A stretch of DNA of 64,000 nucleotides from JAIOSF01 sp963677755 (GTDB taxonomy: Bacteria > Campylobacterota > Campylobacteria > Campylobacterales > Arcobacteraceae): assembly GCA_963677755.1 (NCBI GenBank), contig OY782506.1:1736001-1800000 (forward strand). Reading direction: 5' to 3'. The position numbers were made by a program, and so were the translations under genes. Under the pieces are notes generated by a model, which was not told the DNA's origin, made no database searches, and saw only the letters and a list, made by a program, of their open reading frames with translations. Below, piece by piece: positions 42,701 through 51,985 of the stretch (within the stretch, counting starts at the first letter, position 1; each line of letters starts with the position of its first letter).

Positions 42701-44290
42701 TGATAGATAGTAAATACCTAAAATCATATCTTGAGATGGTACAGCAATAGCACGACCTGAAGCTGGTAAAAGAATATTCATAGAACTCATCATAAGAACT
42801 TTTGCCTCAGCAACAGCTTCTTGAGATAATGGAACGTGAACAGCCATCTGATCCCCATCAAAATCGGCATTAAATGCAGAACATACAAGTGGATGTAACT
42901 GAATAGCTTTTCCATCAATTAATATTGGGTGAAACGCTTGAATTGAAAGTTTATGTAGTGTTGGTGCTCTATTTAACAGTACTGGATAATCTTCAACTAT
43001 CTCTGCTAAACATTCCCAAACTTCATTTGTCTCAGCTTCAATTAATCTTTTTGCAGATTTTAAAGTAGTTGAGTACCCTCTCTCTTCAAGTTTTGCCATT
43101 AAATGTGGTTTAAATAACTCTAAAGCCATTTTTTTAGGAATACCACATTGATCCATGTTTAATTTAGGACCAACAACAATTACAGAACGACCAGAAAAGT
43201 CAACCCTTTTCCCAAGTAAGTTTTGTCTAAATCGTCCTTGTTTCCCTTTAATAATTTCAGACAATGATTTAAGAGGTCTTTTATTTGCACCTTTTACTGC
43301 ATTTGCTGTTTTTGCATTATCAAATAAAGCATCAACTGCTTCTTGAAGCATTCTCATCTCATTTCTAATAATAATTTCAGGTGCATCAAGTTCTGTTAAT
43401 CTTTTAAGTCTGTTATTTCTATTTATTACTCTTCTATATAAATCATTTACATCAGAAACAGCAAATTTACCACCATCTAGTGCAACTAATGGTCTTAAAT
43501 CTGGTGGAAGTACAGGAAGTGCTGTAAGCATCATCCATTCAGGTCTATTTCCAGAATTAATAAAGTTTTCAACTACTTTTAATCTTTTTACTAAAGTTTT
43601 CTTTTTCGCTTCAGATTTTGTTGCAGCCATATCTTCTTTTAAAGATGTAAGTAACTCAACTAAATCAAGAGATTTTAATAAATCTTGTACAATTTGTCCA
43701 CCCATATTAGCTTCAAAACCAGTATGTTCATAATTTTCTTCAATACTTCTATATTGTTCTTCATTTAAAATATCAAATTTTTGTACTGCTTTTGCAGACT
43801 CTGAATCATAAAATGCTTCACCTGGATTAGATACAATATATGCTTCGTAGTACAATACTCTTTCTAAATCTTTTAATTTAACACCAAGTAAAGTACCTAT
43901 TCTAGATGGAAGTGAACTTACCATCCAAATATGAGCAACTGGAGCTACTAAATCAATATGACCCATTCTGTGTCTTCTTACTTTTGCAGATGTTACTTCA
44001 ACACCACATTTTTCACACACAACACCTTTGTATCTCATTTTTTTGTATTTTCCACAAATACATTCGTAATCTTTTATTGGTCCAAAAATTTTAGCACAAA
44101 ATAAACCATCTCTTTCTGGTTTAAGTGTTCTATAATTGATTGTTTCAGGTTTTTTAACTTCACCTGAAGACCAAGAAAGAATTTTTTCTGGACTTGCTAG
44201 TTTAAGTTGAAATGCTGAAAAATCTGTTGGTTTTTCTAACTCTTGAATCTCTATTGCTTTTAATACTTTTTCGTTATTGCTCATCTGCAT
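39758..44290 (-). CDS. rpoC: RNA polymerase beta' subunit
   Basis: 1510 aa, normal for this phylum. N-terminal zinc site CICGKYKKMRYKGVVCEKCG, catalytic FNADFDGDQMAVHVPLSQEA with the three Asp that hold Mg2+, trigger-loop and bridge-helix region (ARGSSAQIRQLAGMRGLMAK), and the second zinc site CKAENTLCAKCYG. It is the catalytic half of core RNA polymerase. It is separate from rpoB, unlike the rpoB-rpoC fusion of Helicobacter, and overlaps it by 17 bases. An alternative ATG two codons in (MSNNEK) would shorten the overlap. A terminator follows directly. Confidence 0.97.
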   Translation of the reverse strand: MQMSNNEKVLKAIEIQELEKPTDFSAFQLKLASPEKILSWSSGEVKKPETINYRTLKPERDGLFCAKIFGPIKDYECICGKYKKMRYKGVVCEKCGVEVTSAKVRRHRMGHIDLVAPVAHIWMVSSLPSRIGTLLGVKLKDLERVLYYEAYIVSNPGEAFYDSESAKAVQKFDILNEEQYRSIEENYEHTGFEANMGGQIVQDLLKSLDLVELLTSLKEDMAATKSEAKKKTLVKRLKVVENFINSGNRPEWMMLTALPVLPPDLRPLVALDGGKFAVSDVNDLYRRVINRNNRLKRLTELDAPEIIIRNEMRMLQEAVDALFDNAKTANAVKGANKRPLKSLSEIIKGKQGRFRQNLLGKRVDFSGRSVIVVGPKLNMDQCGIPKKMALELFKPHLMAKLEERGYSTTLKSAKRLIEAETNEVWECLAEIVEDYPVLLNRAPTLHKLSIQAFHPILIDGKAIQLHPLVCSAFNADFDGDQMAVHVPLSQEAVAEAKVLMMSSMNILLPASGRAIAVPSQDMILGIYYLSLEKDGVKGEHKIFSNLNEIVMAMELKKVDIHAKIRTMIDGQVVTTTAGRMIIHNILPDFVPLAYWNKILKKKDIGALVDYIYKHGGYKVTPKFLDNLKNLGFKYATTAGISISIDDIRIPDSKDGLVTTAKKEVIDVQKQFNQGLLTEQERYNKIIDIWTVLNNKLGAEMMELVQTDKDGFNSIYMMADSGARGSSAQIRQLAGMRGLMAKPDGSIIETPIISNFREGLNVLEYFISTHGARKGLADTALKTANAGYLTRKLIDVSQNVRIDLEDCGTHEGIEITDIVDGNELIESLEERITGRVIAADIVDPISNEILFQEGTLITEEDAKIVHEAGVKSVVIRTPLTCKAENTLCAKCYGLNLGEQRKANPGEAVGVLAAQSIGEPGTQLTLRTFHVGGTASATQSEKELKASKEGFVRYYNIKTYINKNGEHIIANRRNAGILLVEPKINAPFKGVISVENTHEEVILTIKGDSESKKYYFRKNDVAKPNELAGVSGKIEGKLYIPYADGDVADEYDSIVEVIKDGWNVPSRIPYASTLKVEDGAPVTRTIQAESKGTVKYYKLIGDYLERIKDIKAGKVVTQKGLFAVVVDAEDREASRHYISRESVIELDDDTEVQVDTVIAKPQTEEQVVVAEWDPYANPTISQEAGKVSFEDIIPGITVSEAYDELTGTSKLVVNEYIPANYKPSINIKCKDGNVINYVLEPKTSLFVSEGDDVAIADVIGKTPKAVSKSSDITGGLPRVSELFEARRPKNIAVLATFDGVVSFGKPLRNKQRLIITDNIGNKDEFLITKDRTILVRDGEFVHAGEKLTDGQTASHDILKILGSKALNEFIVAEVQGVYRGQGVNIADKHIEVILSQMLRQVNIVDQGNTKFVVGDMVSKKRFIIENEKIVKMGGEPAIAEPVLLGITRAAVTSDSIISSASFQETTKVLTEAAISSKMDLLTDLKENVVIGRTIPVGTGIHRNKKVKFSHEN

Positions 44291-47200
44291 CTACCTCTTC
44301 AAAAATTTCTACATCAAGACCTAAGGCTTGAAGTTCTTTTGTTAATACAAAGAATGTTTCTGGAACACCAGATTTTGGTACATTCTCTCCGTTTGCAATC
44401 GCTTTATATGCTCGAGTTCTACCTTCAACATCATCAGATTTTGTTGTAAGCATCTCTTTAAGTACTGAAGTTGCACCATATGCTTCAAGTGCCCATACTT
44501 CCATCTCTCCAAATCTTTGACCACCAAATAGTGCTTTACCACCAACTGGTTGTTGTGTTACTAGAGAATATGGTCCAGTAGATCTTGCATGTACTTTTTC
44601 ATCAACAAGGTGATGTAGTTTTAACATATACATAACACCAACATTAACTCTCTCAGCCATTTTTTCACCAGTCATACCGTCATGAAGAATAACTTTACCA
44701 TCTGTATCCATTTTTGCTAACTCAAATAATTTATTGAACTCTTCATGTTTTGCACCATCAAATACAGGAGTAGCAAATCGTACACCTTTTGACCAATCTT
44801 GACCATATTTAACTAGCTCTTCATCACTCATTGAAGTTAATAATTCTTTCGCATTCATAAGTTTTGTAACATCAGCGATCTCAATCATTTTAGCTCTTAA
44901 GTCTTTAATAAATGTTGCTTTTTTCTCATCAAACATAGTTTGAATCTCTTCACCAAGTTTTTTTCCAGCATACCCTAAATGAACTTCAAGAATTTGCCCA
45001 ATGTTCATACGCGATGGTACCCCTAGTGGATTTAAAATAACATCTACAGTTGATCCATCTTCTAAATATGGCATATCAACTGCTGGTACAATATTTGAAA
45101 CAATACCTTTATTACCATGACGTCCAGCCATTTTATCACCAACTTTTATTTTTCGTTTAGTTGCAATGTAAACTTTAACTTGTTTAATAACGCCATTTGG
45201 TAAAATATCATCATGCTCTAAAATAGATAATTTCTCTTCATGATTTTCTCTTAAAACAGTCTTTTCTTTTATAAAGTGTTCTTTTACATCATTATATGCT
45301 TTTGATACTTCTTTTCCATATGATGAGATAACTTTTTTCATAGCAAATCTATTAACATTTTCTAAATCTTCTAATGTTAATTTTTCACCTTTTTTGAAAA
45401 CTTTATCGTTTATCTCTACATCTTTTTCTAAAACGCTTTTTGAGATAATATCATTAATTTTTAGATTTTCTTCTCTATCTAACATCATAAGTTTATCATG
45501 ATGTTCAATATCTAAAGATGATTTCTCTGCTTCAATTGTAGCAACTGCTCTTTCATCTTTTTCGTATCCTTTTTTAGTGAATACTTTTACATCTACAACA
45601 ACACCTTCCATAGAAGCTGAACAATACATAGATTTGTTTATAACATGTCCCGCTTTTTCACCAAAGATTGCTCTTAAAAGTCTCTCTTCAGGAGTTGGTT
45701 TAATCTCACCTTTTGGTGTAACTTTACCAACCATAATCATACCTGGCTTTAAATGAGTACCAATTTTAACAATACCTGACTCATCTAAATGATCAAGGTT
45801 TTCACTTTTTACACCTGGTAAATCTCTAGTGATCTCTTCATTTCCATGTTTAAGCTCTCTTGCTTCTACTTCTTTTTCATAAATATGAACAGAAGTAAAG
45901 GCATCATCTTTAATTAACTTTTGAGAAAGAATAATCGCATCTTCATAGTTATATCCATTCCAAGGCATAAATGCAACTGTAGCATTCACACCAATTGCAA
46001 GCTCACCATTATCCATAGATGGACCATCTGCAATAACTTGACCTTTTGCAATATTTTGTCCCATTGTTACACTTGCTCTTTGACCAAATGTTGTATTATT
46101 ATTTGTTCGAGCATTTTTACTTAATAAATAATGGTCAATAAATGCACCATTTTCATCTTCACCTTTAATGAAGATATTTCTTGCATCTGCTTTTTCTACA
46201 ACACCTGCTCGAGAAGCTTTAATACTTGCCCAAGAATCTCTTGCTACAACTTTTTCTAAACCTGTACCAACAAAAGGAGCATTTGGTCTTAATAATGGAA
46301 CTGCTTGTCTCATCATATTTGATCCCATAAGTGCTCTATTGGCATCATCATGCTCTAAAAATGGAATTAAAGATGCAGCAACACCCATAACCATGGCACT
46401 TGAAATATCAATAAGTTCAACTTTAGCAGATTCAATAAGCATAATCTCACCATCAAGTCTTGCTTCTGTTAGTACTTCTGCAATTTTCCCATCTTTAGTT
46501 AATTTTGTTGAACCTGGAGCAATAACTTTACCCTCTTCTTGAGTTGCAGTATAGTATTGAATCTCATCTGTAACGAAACCATCAACAACTTTTTTGTAAG
46601 GAGTTTCAATAAAACCTAAAGCATTTACTTTAGCAAATGTTGAAAGTGTATTAATAAGACCAATATTTTGACCCTCTGGCGTTTCAACTGGACAAATTCT
46701 ACCATAATGAGTTGGGTGAACATCTCTTACTTCAAATCCTGCTCTTTCTTTAACTAAACCACCTTCACCAAGTGCAGAAAGTCTTCTTTTATGTGTAACT
46801 TCTGATAATGGATTTGTTTGATCCATAAATTGAGAAAGTTGACCAGAAGTAAAAAATTCTGTAATAGTTGAAGTGATCATTTTAGAGTTAATTAAATCAT
46901 GAGGCATTAAATCTTCTAATGTTCCACTTAATGTAGTCATTTTATCTCTAATTGCTTTTTGCATTTTAATTAAACCAGCATGTAACTCATTTGAAAGTAA
47001 CTCACCAATTGATCTAATTCTTCTATTTCCTAAGTGATCTCTATCATCAACATGACCATGTCCTGCTTTAACTTTAATAAGATATTTAACTGTTTTAATA
47101 ATATCTTCATGAGTTAAAACTGTAACATATTCAGGTACTTGAACATCAAGTTTGTGGTTCATTTTCATTCTTCCCACTTTTGTCAAGTCATATCTTTCTG

Positions 47201-48422
47201 GATCAAAAAATAATTTTTTGATAAACTCTCTTGCAGCTTCTTTTGTAACTGGTTCACCTGGTCTCATAACTTTATAGATTCTAATTGCACATAAGTCATT
47301 TTCATCTTCTATTTGTTCTGTTTGTTTTAATAGTTTAATAGATTCAGCATCTGCTTTAAATGCATTAATAATAGAATCATCAATACCTTCAGCTAAATCA
47401 TTTGCAATATCAAAGTTATCAAAACCTAAATCAAGAAGTTTTTTTAATTTTAAATCATCTAAGTTTGTAAGTGCATCAAATAATACTTCACCAGATTCTG
47501 GATCGTAAATAGTTGAAGCTGTATGTCTTTCCATTAAAAGTTCTACTGGATACTCAACATATTTTAATCCACCCTCTGCAAGTGCATTTGCTTTTCTAGT
47601 TGTAAGTCTTTTCCCAGCACCAATGATTAAGTTTCCTTTATCATCAATTAAATCAAATTCAACTTTACCTGTGAAATCTTCAGCATGAAACTTTGTTAAA
47701 AATTTATTATTTTTTACTTGAATATTTACTATTGGGTAAAATAATTTAATAATCTCTTCTTTAGAATAATCTAAAGCTCTTAACATAATTGTAACTGGAA
47801 CTTTTCTTCGTTTGTTAATTCTTACATACAAAATATCTTTTGCATCATACTCAAAATAAAGCCAACTTCCTCTATCTGGAATAATTTGCCCTGTATAAAT
47901 AAGTTTGTTTGCTACTGTTGCAGCTTCTTCTTCTTTGAAAATTACACCTGGTGATCTATGAAGTTGATTAACAACAACTCTTTCAACACCATTTACAACA
48001 AATGATGTTCTGTCTGTCATTAAAGGAATTTCTCTAATGTATAAAGACTGTTCTTTAATATCTTTTACACCAATTCTCTCACCTGTTTTTTCATCTAAAT
48101 CCCATAGAGTTAATCTAATATTAATTCTTAATGGTATTGAATAAGTCAATCCTCTTACCATAGACTCTGAAACAGTATATTTTGGTTTTCCAACCTCACT
48201 ATTGATATAATCTAAAGTAAATCTATTTTGTACATCGTTAATAGGAAAAGATTGCTTAAATACTTTTTCTATTCCTGCATCTGCTCTATCTTCGTTTTTT
48301 ACCATTAAAAAATTATCATAACTACTTTGTTGTAATTGTAATAAGTTAGGAATATCAATTTTTTGTGGGTTTTTTCCGAAATCAACTCTTAATCTATTTC
48401 CAGATTGTAATGAATTTAACAT
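44274..48422 (-). CDS. rpoB: RNA polymerase beta subunit
   Basis: 1382 aa. N-terminal SLQSGNRLRVDFGKNPQKID and the rifampicin-region sequence FMDQTNPLSEVTHKRRLSAL (wild-type looking DQ, H and S positions), then RDVHPTHYGRICPVETPEGQ, KVGDKMAGRHGNKGIVS and the C-terminal GGQRFGEMEVWALEAYGA are all diagnostic. It forms core polymerase with rpoC, whose start overlaps its last 17 bases. An inverted repeat stands in the 187-base gap after rplL. No sign of change or truncation. Confidence 0.97.
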   Translation of the reverse strand: MLNSLQSGNRLRVDFGKNPQKIDIPNLLQLQQSSYDNFLMVKNEDRADAGIEKVFKQSFPINDVQNRFTLDYINSEVGKPKYTVSESMVRGLTYSIPLRINIRLTLWDLDEKTGERIGVKDIKEQSLYIREIPLMTDRTSFVVNGVERVVVNQLHRSPGVIFKEEEAATVANKLIYTGQIIPDRGSWLYFEYDAKDILYVRINKRRKVPVTIMLRALDYSKEEIIKLFYPIVNIQVKNNKFLTKFHAEDFTGKVEFDLIDDKGNLIIGAGKRLTTRKANALAEGGLKYVEYPVELLMERHTASTIYDPESGEVLFDALTNLDDLKLKKLLDLGFDNFDIANDLAEGIDDSIINAFKADAESIKLLKQTEQIEDENDLCAIRIYKVMRPGEPVTKEAAREFIKKLFFDPERYDLTKVGRMKMNHKLDVQVPEYVTVLTHEDIIKTVKYLIKVKAGHGHVDDRDHLGNRRIRSIGELLSNELHAGLIKMQKAIRDKMTTLSGTLEDLMPHDLINSKMITSTITEFFTSGQLSQFMDQTNPLSEVTHKRRLSALGEGGLVKERAGFEVRDVHPTHYGRICPVETPEGQNIGLINTLSTFAKVNALGFIETPYKKVVDGFVTDEIQYYTATQEEGKVIAPGSTKLTKDGKIAEVLTEARLDGEIMLIESAKVELIDISSAMVMGVAASLIPFLEHDDANRALMGSNMMRQAVPLLRPNAPFVGTGLEKVVARDSWASIKASRAGVVEKADARNIFIKGEDENGAFIDHYLLSKNARTNNNTTFGQRASVTMGQNIAKGQVIADGPSMDNGELAIGVNATVAFMPWNGYNYEDAIILSQKLIKDDAFTSVHIYEKEVEARELKHGNEEITRDLPGVKSENLDHLDESGIVKIGTHLKPGMIMVGKVTPKGEIKPTPEERLLRAIFGEKAGHVINKSMYCSASMEGVVVDVKVFTKKGYEKDERAVATIEAEKSSLDIEHHDKLMMLDREENLKINDIISKSVLEKDVEINDKVFKKGEKLTLEDLENVNRFAMKKVISSYGKEVSKAYNDVKEHFIKEKTVLRENHEEKLSILEHDDILPNGVIKQVKVYIATKRKIKVGDKMAGRHGNKGIVSNIVPAVDMPYLEDGSTVDVILNPLGVPSRMNIGQILEVHLGYAGKKLGEEIQTMFDEKKATFIKDLRAKMIEIADVTKLMNAKELLTSMSDEELVKYGQDWSKGVRFATPVFDGAKHEEFNKLFELAKMDTDGKVILHDGMTGEKMAERVNVGVMYMLKLHHLVDEKVHARSTGPYSLVTQQPVGGKALFGGQRFGEMEVWALEAYGATSVLKEMLTTKSDDVEGRTRAYKAIANGENVPKSGVPETFFVLTKELQALGLDVEIFEEVDADEQ

Positions 48423-48551
48423 ATTGGCCTTTCGTATAATTTATGTTAGTTAAAGTTTTTATCGTATATAAAAACATAAGAATAAACATTCTAACCTATA
48501 TCTGAGCAAATACCATACATAGGTTAAAAAGCTAATTGCTTTTAAATGACT

Positions 48552-48577
48552 AATGCTCTGTAAAAATACAGAGCATT
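48552..48577. other. strong hairpin in the rplL-rpoB gap
   Basis: aatgctctgta (48552-48562), loop aaaa, tacagagcatt (48567-48577), a perfect 11-base stem. On the coding (minus) strand no T run follows immediately, so it may be a partial attenuator or an RNase III processing site, as known between L7/L12 and beta genes elsewhere, rather than a full terminator. Confidence 0.6.
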
Positions 48578-48609
48578 TTATTGCCATTTTTCGTATTAAT
48601 TAAATAAAA

Positions 48610-48981
48610 TTATTTAACTTCTACTGTAGCTCCAGCAGCTTCTAATGCTGTTTTTGCAGCTTCTGCGTCATCTTTAGAGATACCTTCTTTTACAACTGCA
48701 CCAGCTTCTTCAGCCATTGCTTTTGCTTCTTTTAATCCAAGACCAGTTAATGCTCTAATCTCTTTAATTACATTAATTTTCTTAGCTCCAGCATCTTTAA
48801 TGATAACATTAAATTCTGTTTGTGCTTCACCAGCATCTTCAGCAGCAACTGCACCACCTGCAACTGCAACTGGTTGTGCAGATACACCAAATTTTTCTTC
48901 AAATTCTTTTACTAATTCAGAAAGCTCTAATACGCTTAAACCTGAAATATATTCTAATACATCTTCTTTAGAGATTGCCAT
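48610..48981 (-). CDS. rplL: 50S ribosomal protein L7/L12
   Basis: 123 aa. The N-terminal dimer domain (VLELSELVKEFEEKFGVSAQ) is followed by an Ala/Gly-rich hinge (PVAVAGGAVAAEDAGEAQ) and the factor-binding C-terminal domain (KINVIKEIRALTGLGLKEAK, AMAEEAGAVVKEGISKDDAE). It forms the stalk of the large subunit and recruits translation factors. It is 61 bases after rplJ; the strong G/C-rich codon use reflects high expression. Confidence 0.97.
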   Translation of the reverse strand: MAISKEDVLEYISGLSVLELSELVKEFEEKFGVSAQPVAVAGGAVAAEDAGEAQTEFNVIIKDAGAKKINVIKEIRALTGLGLKEAKAMAEEAGAVVKEGISKDDAEAAKTALEAAGATVEVK

Positions 48982-49042
48982 TTTATTTCCTTTTATTTAT
49001 TCAATATAAATTTTAAAGTAGCTATGCTACAACATGAAGCAA

Positions 49043-49528
49043 TTATGCTGCTTCTTCTTTTTTCTTACGTAAAGCATCAAGCCCAATTGTAAAGTTAGTA
49101 ACAGGAGCCATCCAAGTTGCAGCAAGCATACCAAGAAGTTCTTCTCTACCAGGTAATTTAGCAAATGCATTAACTGTAGCAGTATCAGCAGCTTTACCTT
49201 CAATAACACCAGCTTTAATTGCAAATGTATCTTTATTTGTAGAAGCAAATTTATCAGCAACTTTACAAGCATTAATTTGATCTTCAGACCAAATAAATAT
49301 GTTTGTACCTACTAATTCTAATTCTTCATGTCCAGCATTTTTTAATGCAATAGAAACTAAAGAGTTTTTAGCAACTTGTACTTTTGCACCTACTTCTTTA
49401 GCAGCTATTCTTAAAGCTTCTAAATTTTTATGTGATGTACCTCTGTAATCTGCAACTACGATCGCTTGAGAATCTTTAAATTCATTTGATAATGATTCAA
49501 CAATCTCATTTTTTTGTAATTTTGTCAT
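49043..49528 (-). CDS. rplJ: 50S ribosomal protein L10
   Basis: 161 aa. MTKLQKNEIVESLSNEFKDS, IVVADYRGTSHKNLEALRIA and VQVAKNSLVSIALKN are typical L10. The C-terminal helices (NFTIGLDALRKKKEEAA) hold the L7/L12 dimers. A GGAGG site is near the ATG. The ~140-base leader in front of it is where L10-L12 normally represses its own operon. Confidence 0.96.
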   Translation of the reverse strand: MTKLQKNEIVESLSNEFKDSQAIVVADYRGTSHKNLEALRIAAKEVGAKVQVAKNSLVSIALKNAGHEELELVGTNIFIWSEDQINACKVADKFASTNKDTFAIKAGVIEGKAADTATVNAFAKLPGREELLGMLAATWMAPVTNFTIGLDALRKKKEEAA

Positions 49529-49670
49529 ATATATCCTCCTTTCAAAACAGTAGAACTTAAGCAGGTTTTACAAAACACAGGAGCTGTGTTTAACCGACTA
49601 TCTTCAGTTTTAATGTAGTGCTTTGAATAACACTCAAACATAAATACCTAAATATTTACTATTGAATATT
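49529..49670 (-). promoter_or_regulatory. rplJ leader, possible L10 autoregulatory RNA
   Basis: The transcribed (minus) strand carries aaacacagctcctgtgttt, a perfect stem around positions 49575-49593, inside a ~140-base untranslated stretch between the rplA terminator and rplJ. The location matches the L10 leader found in many bacteria. I did not confirm the consensus kink-turn, so the assignment rests on position and the stem. Confidence 0.4.
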
Positions 49671-49697
49671 AAAAAAGAGGTAGTAAACCACCCCTTT
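49671..49697 (-). terminator. terminator/attenuator after rplA
   Basis: On the minus strand aaaggggtgg, loop ttta, ctacctcttt, then more T: a 10-base stem with two G-T pairs and a U tract (stem 49674-49697). A second small inverted repeat, gtttggc (49704-49710) and gccaaac (49718-49724), stands just before it. It separates rplK-rplA from rplJ-rplL, which would then need read-through or their own promoter. Confidence 0.75.
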
Positions 49698-49755
49698 GTT
49701 TAAGTTTGGCGATTATAGCCAAACTAATATTTAAATAAACTTTAATAAATAAAAA

Positions 49756-50448
49756 TTATTTAATATCCATCATCTCAGAACTGTCAACAATAACAGATGG
49801 AGACATTGTTAAAGAAACCGCTGCTTTAGTAACATATCTACCTTTAGCAGATGCTGGTTTTGCTTTATTAACTGCTGCCATAACTGTAGAAATATTTTCC
49901 ACTAATGCATCAGCAGTAAAAGAAACTTTTCCAACACCACAGTGAATATTACCTTTTTTATCTACTCTATATGTAACTTTTCCACCTTTAGCTTCGCTAA
50001 CTGCTTTTGTTACATCCATAGTTACTGTACCTGTCTTAGGGTTTGGCATTAACCCTTTTGGCCCAAGTATTCTACCAATTTTACCAACTAATCCCATTGT
50101 ATCTGGTGTAGCAATAAGTACATCAAAATCTATGTTTCCAGCTTGAATTGATTCAACTAAATCATCATTTCCAACGATATCTGCACCTGCAGCTTTCGCC
50201 TCATCCATTTTAACACCTTTTGCCATTACTGCAACTTTTACAGTTTTACCTGTTCCATTTGGAAGTACTACAGCACCTCTAATCATTTGGTCAGCATGTC
50301 TTGGATCTACATTTAAGTTTAAAGCAATATCAACTGTTTCATCGAATTTTGCTGATTTTAATTCTTTAATTAATGCTACTGCATCATTTAAAGAATATTG
50401 TTTTGTTACATCTACTTTTTCTAATAAAGATTTATATCTTTTGCTCAT
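49756..50448 (-). CDS. rplA: 50S ribosomal protein L1
   Basis: 230 aa. YSLNDAVALIKELKSAKFDE, TVDIALNLNVDPRHADQMIR and GRILGPKGLMPNPKTGTVTM are classic L1. It binds 23S rRNA at the E-site stalk and, in other bacteria, represses the rplK-rplA mRNA. It follows rplK after 128 bases. A terminator lies downstream. Confidence 0.97.
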   Translation of the reverse strand: MSKRYKSLLEKVDVTKQYSLNDAVALIKELKSAKFDETVDIALNLNVDPRHADQMIRGAVVLPNGTGKTVKVAVMAKGVKMDEAKAAGADIVGNDDLVESIQAGNIDFDVLIATPDTMGLVGKIGRILGPKGLMPNPKTGTVTMDVTKAVSEAKGGKVTYRVDKKGNIHCGVGKVSFTADALVENISTVMAAVNKAKPASAKGRYVTKAAVSLTMSPSVIVDSSEMMDIK

Positions 50449-50576
50449 TTTATTCTCCGCAATATTAATTTTTTAGAGTTATACTCTAGTTTTGCTTCCA
50501 CAGTTAAAGCCTAGTGGTATTCTTAAAAAAACTTACTTTTTTTAATTTGGCTGTATATCTTATAGATAATTTAAAA

Positions 50577-50999
50577 TTATGCTATTTCAATTCCCATACT
50601 TCTACATTGACCTGCAACTATTTTAGAAGCTTGCTCAACATCGTTAGTATTTAAATCTGCGATTTTTTGATCAACAATAGCCATTACTTGCTCTTTTGTT
50701 AATTTAGCGATTTTATTTTTTAGTGCGTTGTCACTACCTTTTTTAATATTTGCAGCTTTCATAATTAACTCACTCATTGGAGGTTGTTTTGTTACAAATG
50801 TAAAACTTTTATCTTGATAAACTGTTATCTCAACAGGTATTTTAAATCCTGCATTTTGTTTTGTTTTTTCATTAAATGCTTTACAAAACTCCATAATATT
50901 AATACCTCTTTGACCAAGTGCAGGTCCAACAGGAGGTGATGGATTCGCAGCACCAGCTGGTATTTGAAGTTTTAAATATCCTTCTACTTTTTTTGCCAT
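50577..50999 (-). CDS. rplK: 50S ribosomal protein L11
   Basis: 140 aa. LKLQIPAGAANPSPPVGPAL, GQRGINIMEFCKAFNEKT and the C-terminal EQASKIVAGQCRSMGIEIA are diagnostic. L11 shapes the GTPase-associated centre of the 50S subunit and is needed for RelA activation in other bacteria. A long inverted repeat stands in the 204-base gap to nusG, upstream of this gene. Confidence 0.97.
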   Translation of the reverse strand: MAKKVEGYLKLQIPAGAANPSPPVGPALGQRGINIMEFCKAFNEKTKQNAGFKIPVEITVYQDKSFTFVTKQPPMSELIMKAANIKKGSDNALKNKIAKLTKEQVMAIVDQKIADLNTNDVEQASKIVAGQCRSMGIEIA

Positions 51000-51058
51000 T
51001 TTTTTTCCTTGAAATTAGTGTTAGTGTTTTATCAACACTTGAAATTAGTTAGCGATAT

Positions 51059-51189
51059 GCTAAGTACTAAAGAGACAACCTTATTGAAACGGAGCTTCAG
51101 GCTTCATTTCATTTCGACCTAAACTCGTCTAAACCTAAAAAAGTGACACTATTCACTTTTTCTTAACGGTTTTCACCTTAGTACTTAGC
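51059..51189. repeat. long inverted repeat in the nusG-rplK gap
   Basis: gctaagtactaa (51059-51070) and ttagtacttagc (51178-51189) are perfect 12-base complements enclosing 107 bases. Inside is a second stem, aaaaagtga (51137-51145)/tcactttt (51152-51159). The closing arm shares cttagtactt with the hairpin before secE. It may fold as the rplK leader, where L1 could bind, or be a terminator plus leader. Confidence 0.6.
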
Positions 51190-51203
51190 ACTAGCACATG
51201 TTA

Positions 51204-51731
51204 TTATTCTACTCTTTCTACTTGACTATAAGAGATTTCTACAGGTGTATTTCTTCCAAAAATTAAAACATTTAGTTTTAACATTCCAGAACTCATATCA
51301 AATGATTCTACAATACCGTTAAAGTTAGCAAAAGAACCCTCTTTAATTCTAAGCATTTCACCCTCTTCAAATGAAACTTTTGGTTTTGCAGCAGCTCTAT
51401 TATTTACTTTTTCTAAAATTTGATTAATATCTTTTTCACTTAATGGTGATGGTTTTTTAGACTCTCCAATAAATCTTCCAACTTTTGGCATAGATTGAAT
51501 TGCATGCCATAAAGCTGTATCTAAATCAATTCTTGCAAATACATATGCAGAGTATAAAGGTTTTTCAACTATTGTCTTTTTCCCTTTTTTAATCTCGATT
51601 AAATCTTCTGTTGGAACTAAAACTTGTTCTATTCTTCCATCTTCCATATCTTTTGAAAGCTTTTCAAGAGCATTTTTAATTGTTAATTCACTACCTGAGT
51701 GTGTTTGTATTGCGTACCAGTTATGTGCCAT
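51204..51731 (-). CDS. nusG: transcription antitermination factor NusG
   Basis: 175 aa. HNWYAIQTHSGSELTIKNAL and PLYSAYVFARIDLDTALWHA form the NGN domain; the KOW domain is KVSFEEGEMLRIKEGSFANF with NGIVESFDMSSGMLKLNVLI. NusG rides on RNA polymerase and links it to Rho or ribosomes. It lies 7 bases from secE on the same strand. Confidence 0.96.
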   Translation of the reverse strand: MAHNWYAIQTHSGSELTIKNALEKLSKDMEDGRIEQVLVPTEDLIEIKKGKKTIVEKPLYSAYVFARIDLDTALWHAIQSMPKVGRFIGESKKPSPLSEKDINQILEKVNNRAAAKPKVSFEEGEMLRIKEGSFANFNGIVESFDMSSGMLKLNVLIFGRNTPVEISYSQVERVE

Positions 51732-51738
51732 ATTTGTC

Positions 51739-51921
51739 CTAACTCATTATAGATGATAAACTTACTGACATAATTGCATCAATAAGTGCTAAAAATAGTG
51801 AAATTACTGTCACTACAACAAAAACTGAAAGAAAAGCACTTCTTATTTGTTCTTTGATTGGAAAAATTACTTTGTGTAATTCATCTTTTGCTTGTTTATA
51901 ATAAAAACTTAATTTATTCAA
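51739..51921 (-). CDS. secE: preprotein translocase subunit SecE
   Basis: 60 aa, the short single-spanning form. FYYKQAKDELHKVIFPIKEQ is the conserved amphipathic helix, and a single membrane segment follows (AFLSVFVVVTVISLFLALID). It stabilises SecY in the Sec channel. A strong hairpin and tRNA-Trp precede it, nusG follows at 7 bases. Confidence 0.93.
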   Translation of the reverse strand: MNKLSFYYKQAKDELHKVIFPIKEQIRSAFLSVFVVVTVISLFLALIDAIMSVSLSSIMS

Positions 51922-51949
51922 AATAATACCTTCTATAGTTTTTAAGTAT

Positions 51950-51985
51950 TAAGTGTTAAAAAGATCAAAATCTTCTTAACACTTA
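51950..51985. other. 16-base hairpin between tRNA-Trp and secE
   Basis: taagtgttaaaaagat (51950-51965), loop caaa, atcttcttaacactta (51970-51985): 15 of 16 positions pair. There is no T run on the coding strand, so it is likely a processing stem between the tRNA and the secE message. Its right arm continues into the cttagtactt element shared with the nusG-rplK repeat. Confidence 0.65.

Noticed and set aside
46168..46542. 124-codon open frame on the plus strand inside rpoB.
   Set aside because: Antisense shadow of a conserved essential gene; low-complexity product and no ribosome-binding site.
49027..49272. 81-codon Leu-rich frame overlapping rplJ on the same strand.
   Set aside because: Frame-shifted reading of rplJ; composition is that of a shadow.
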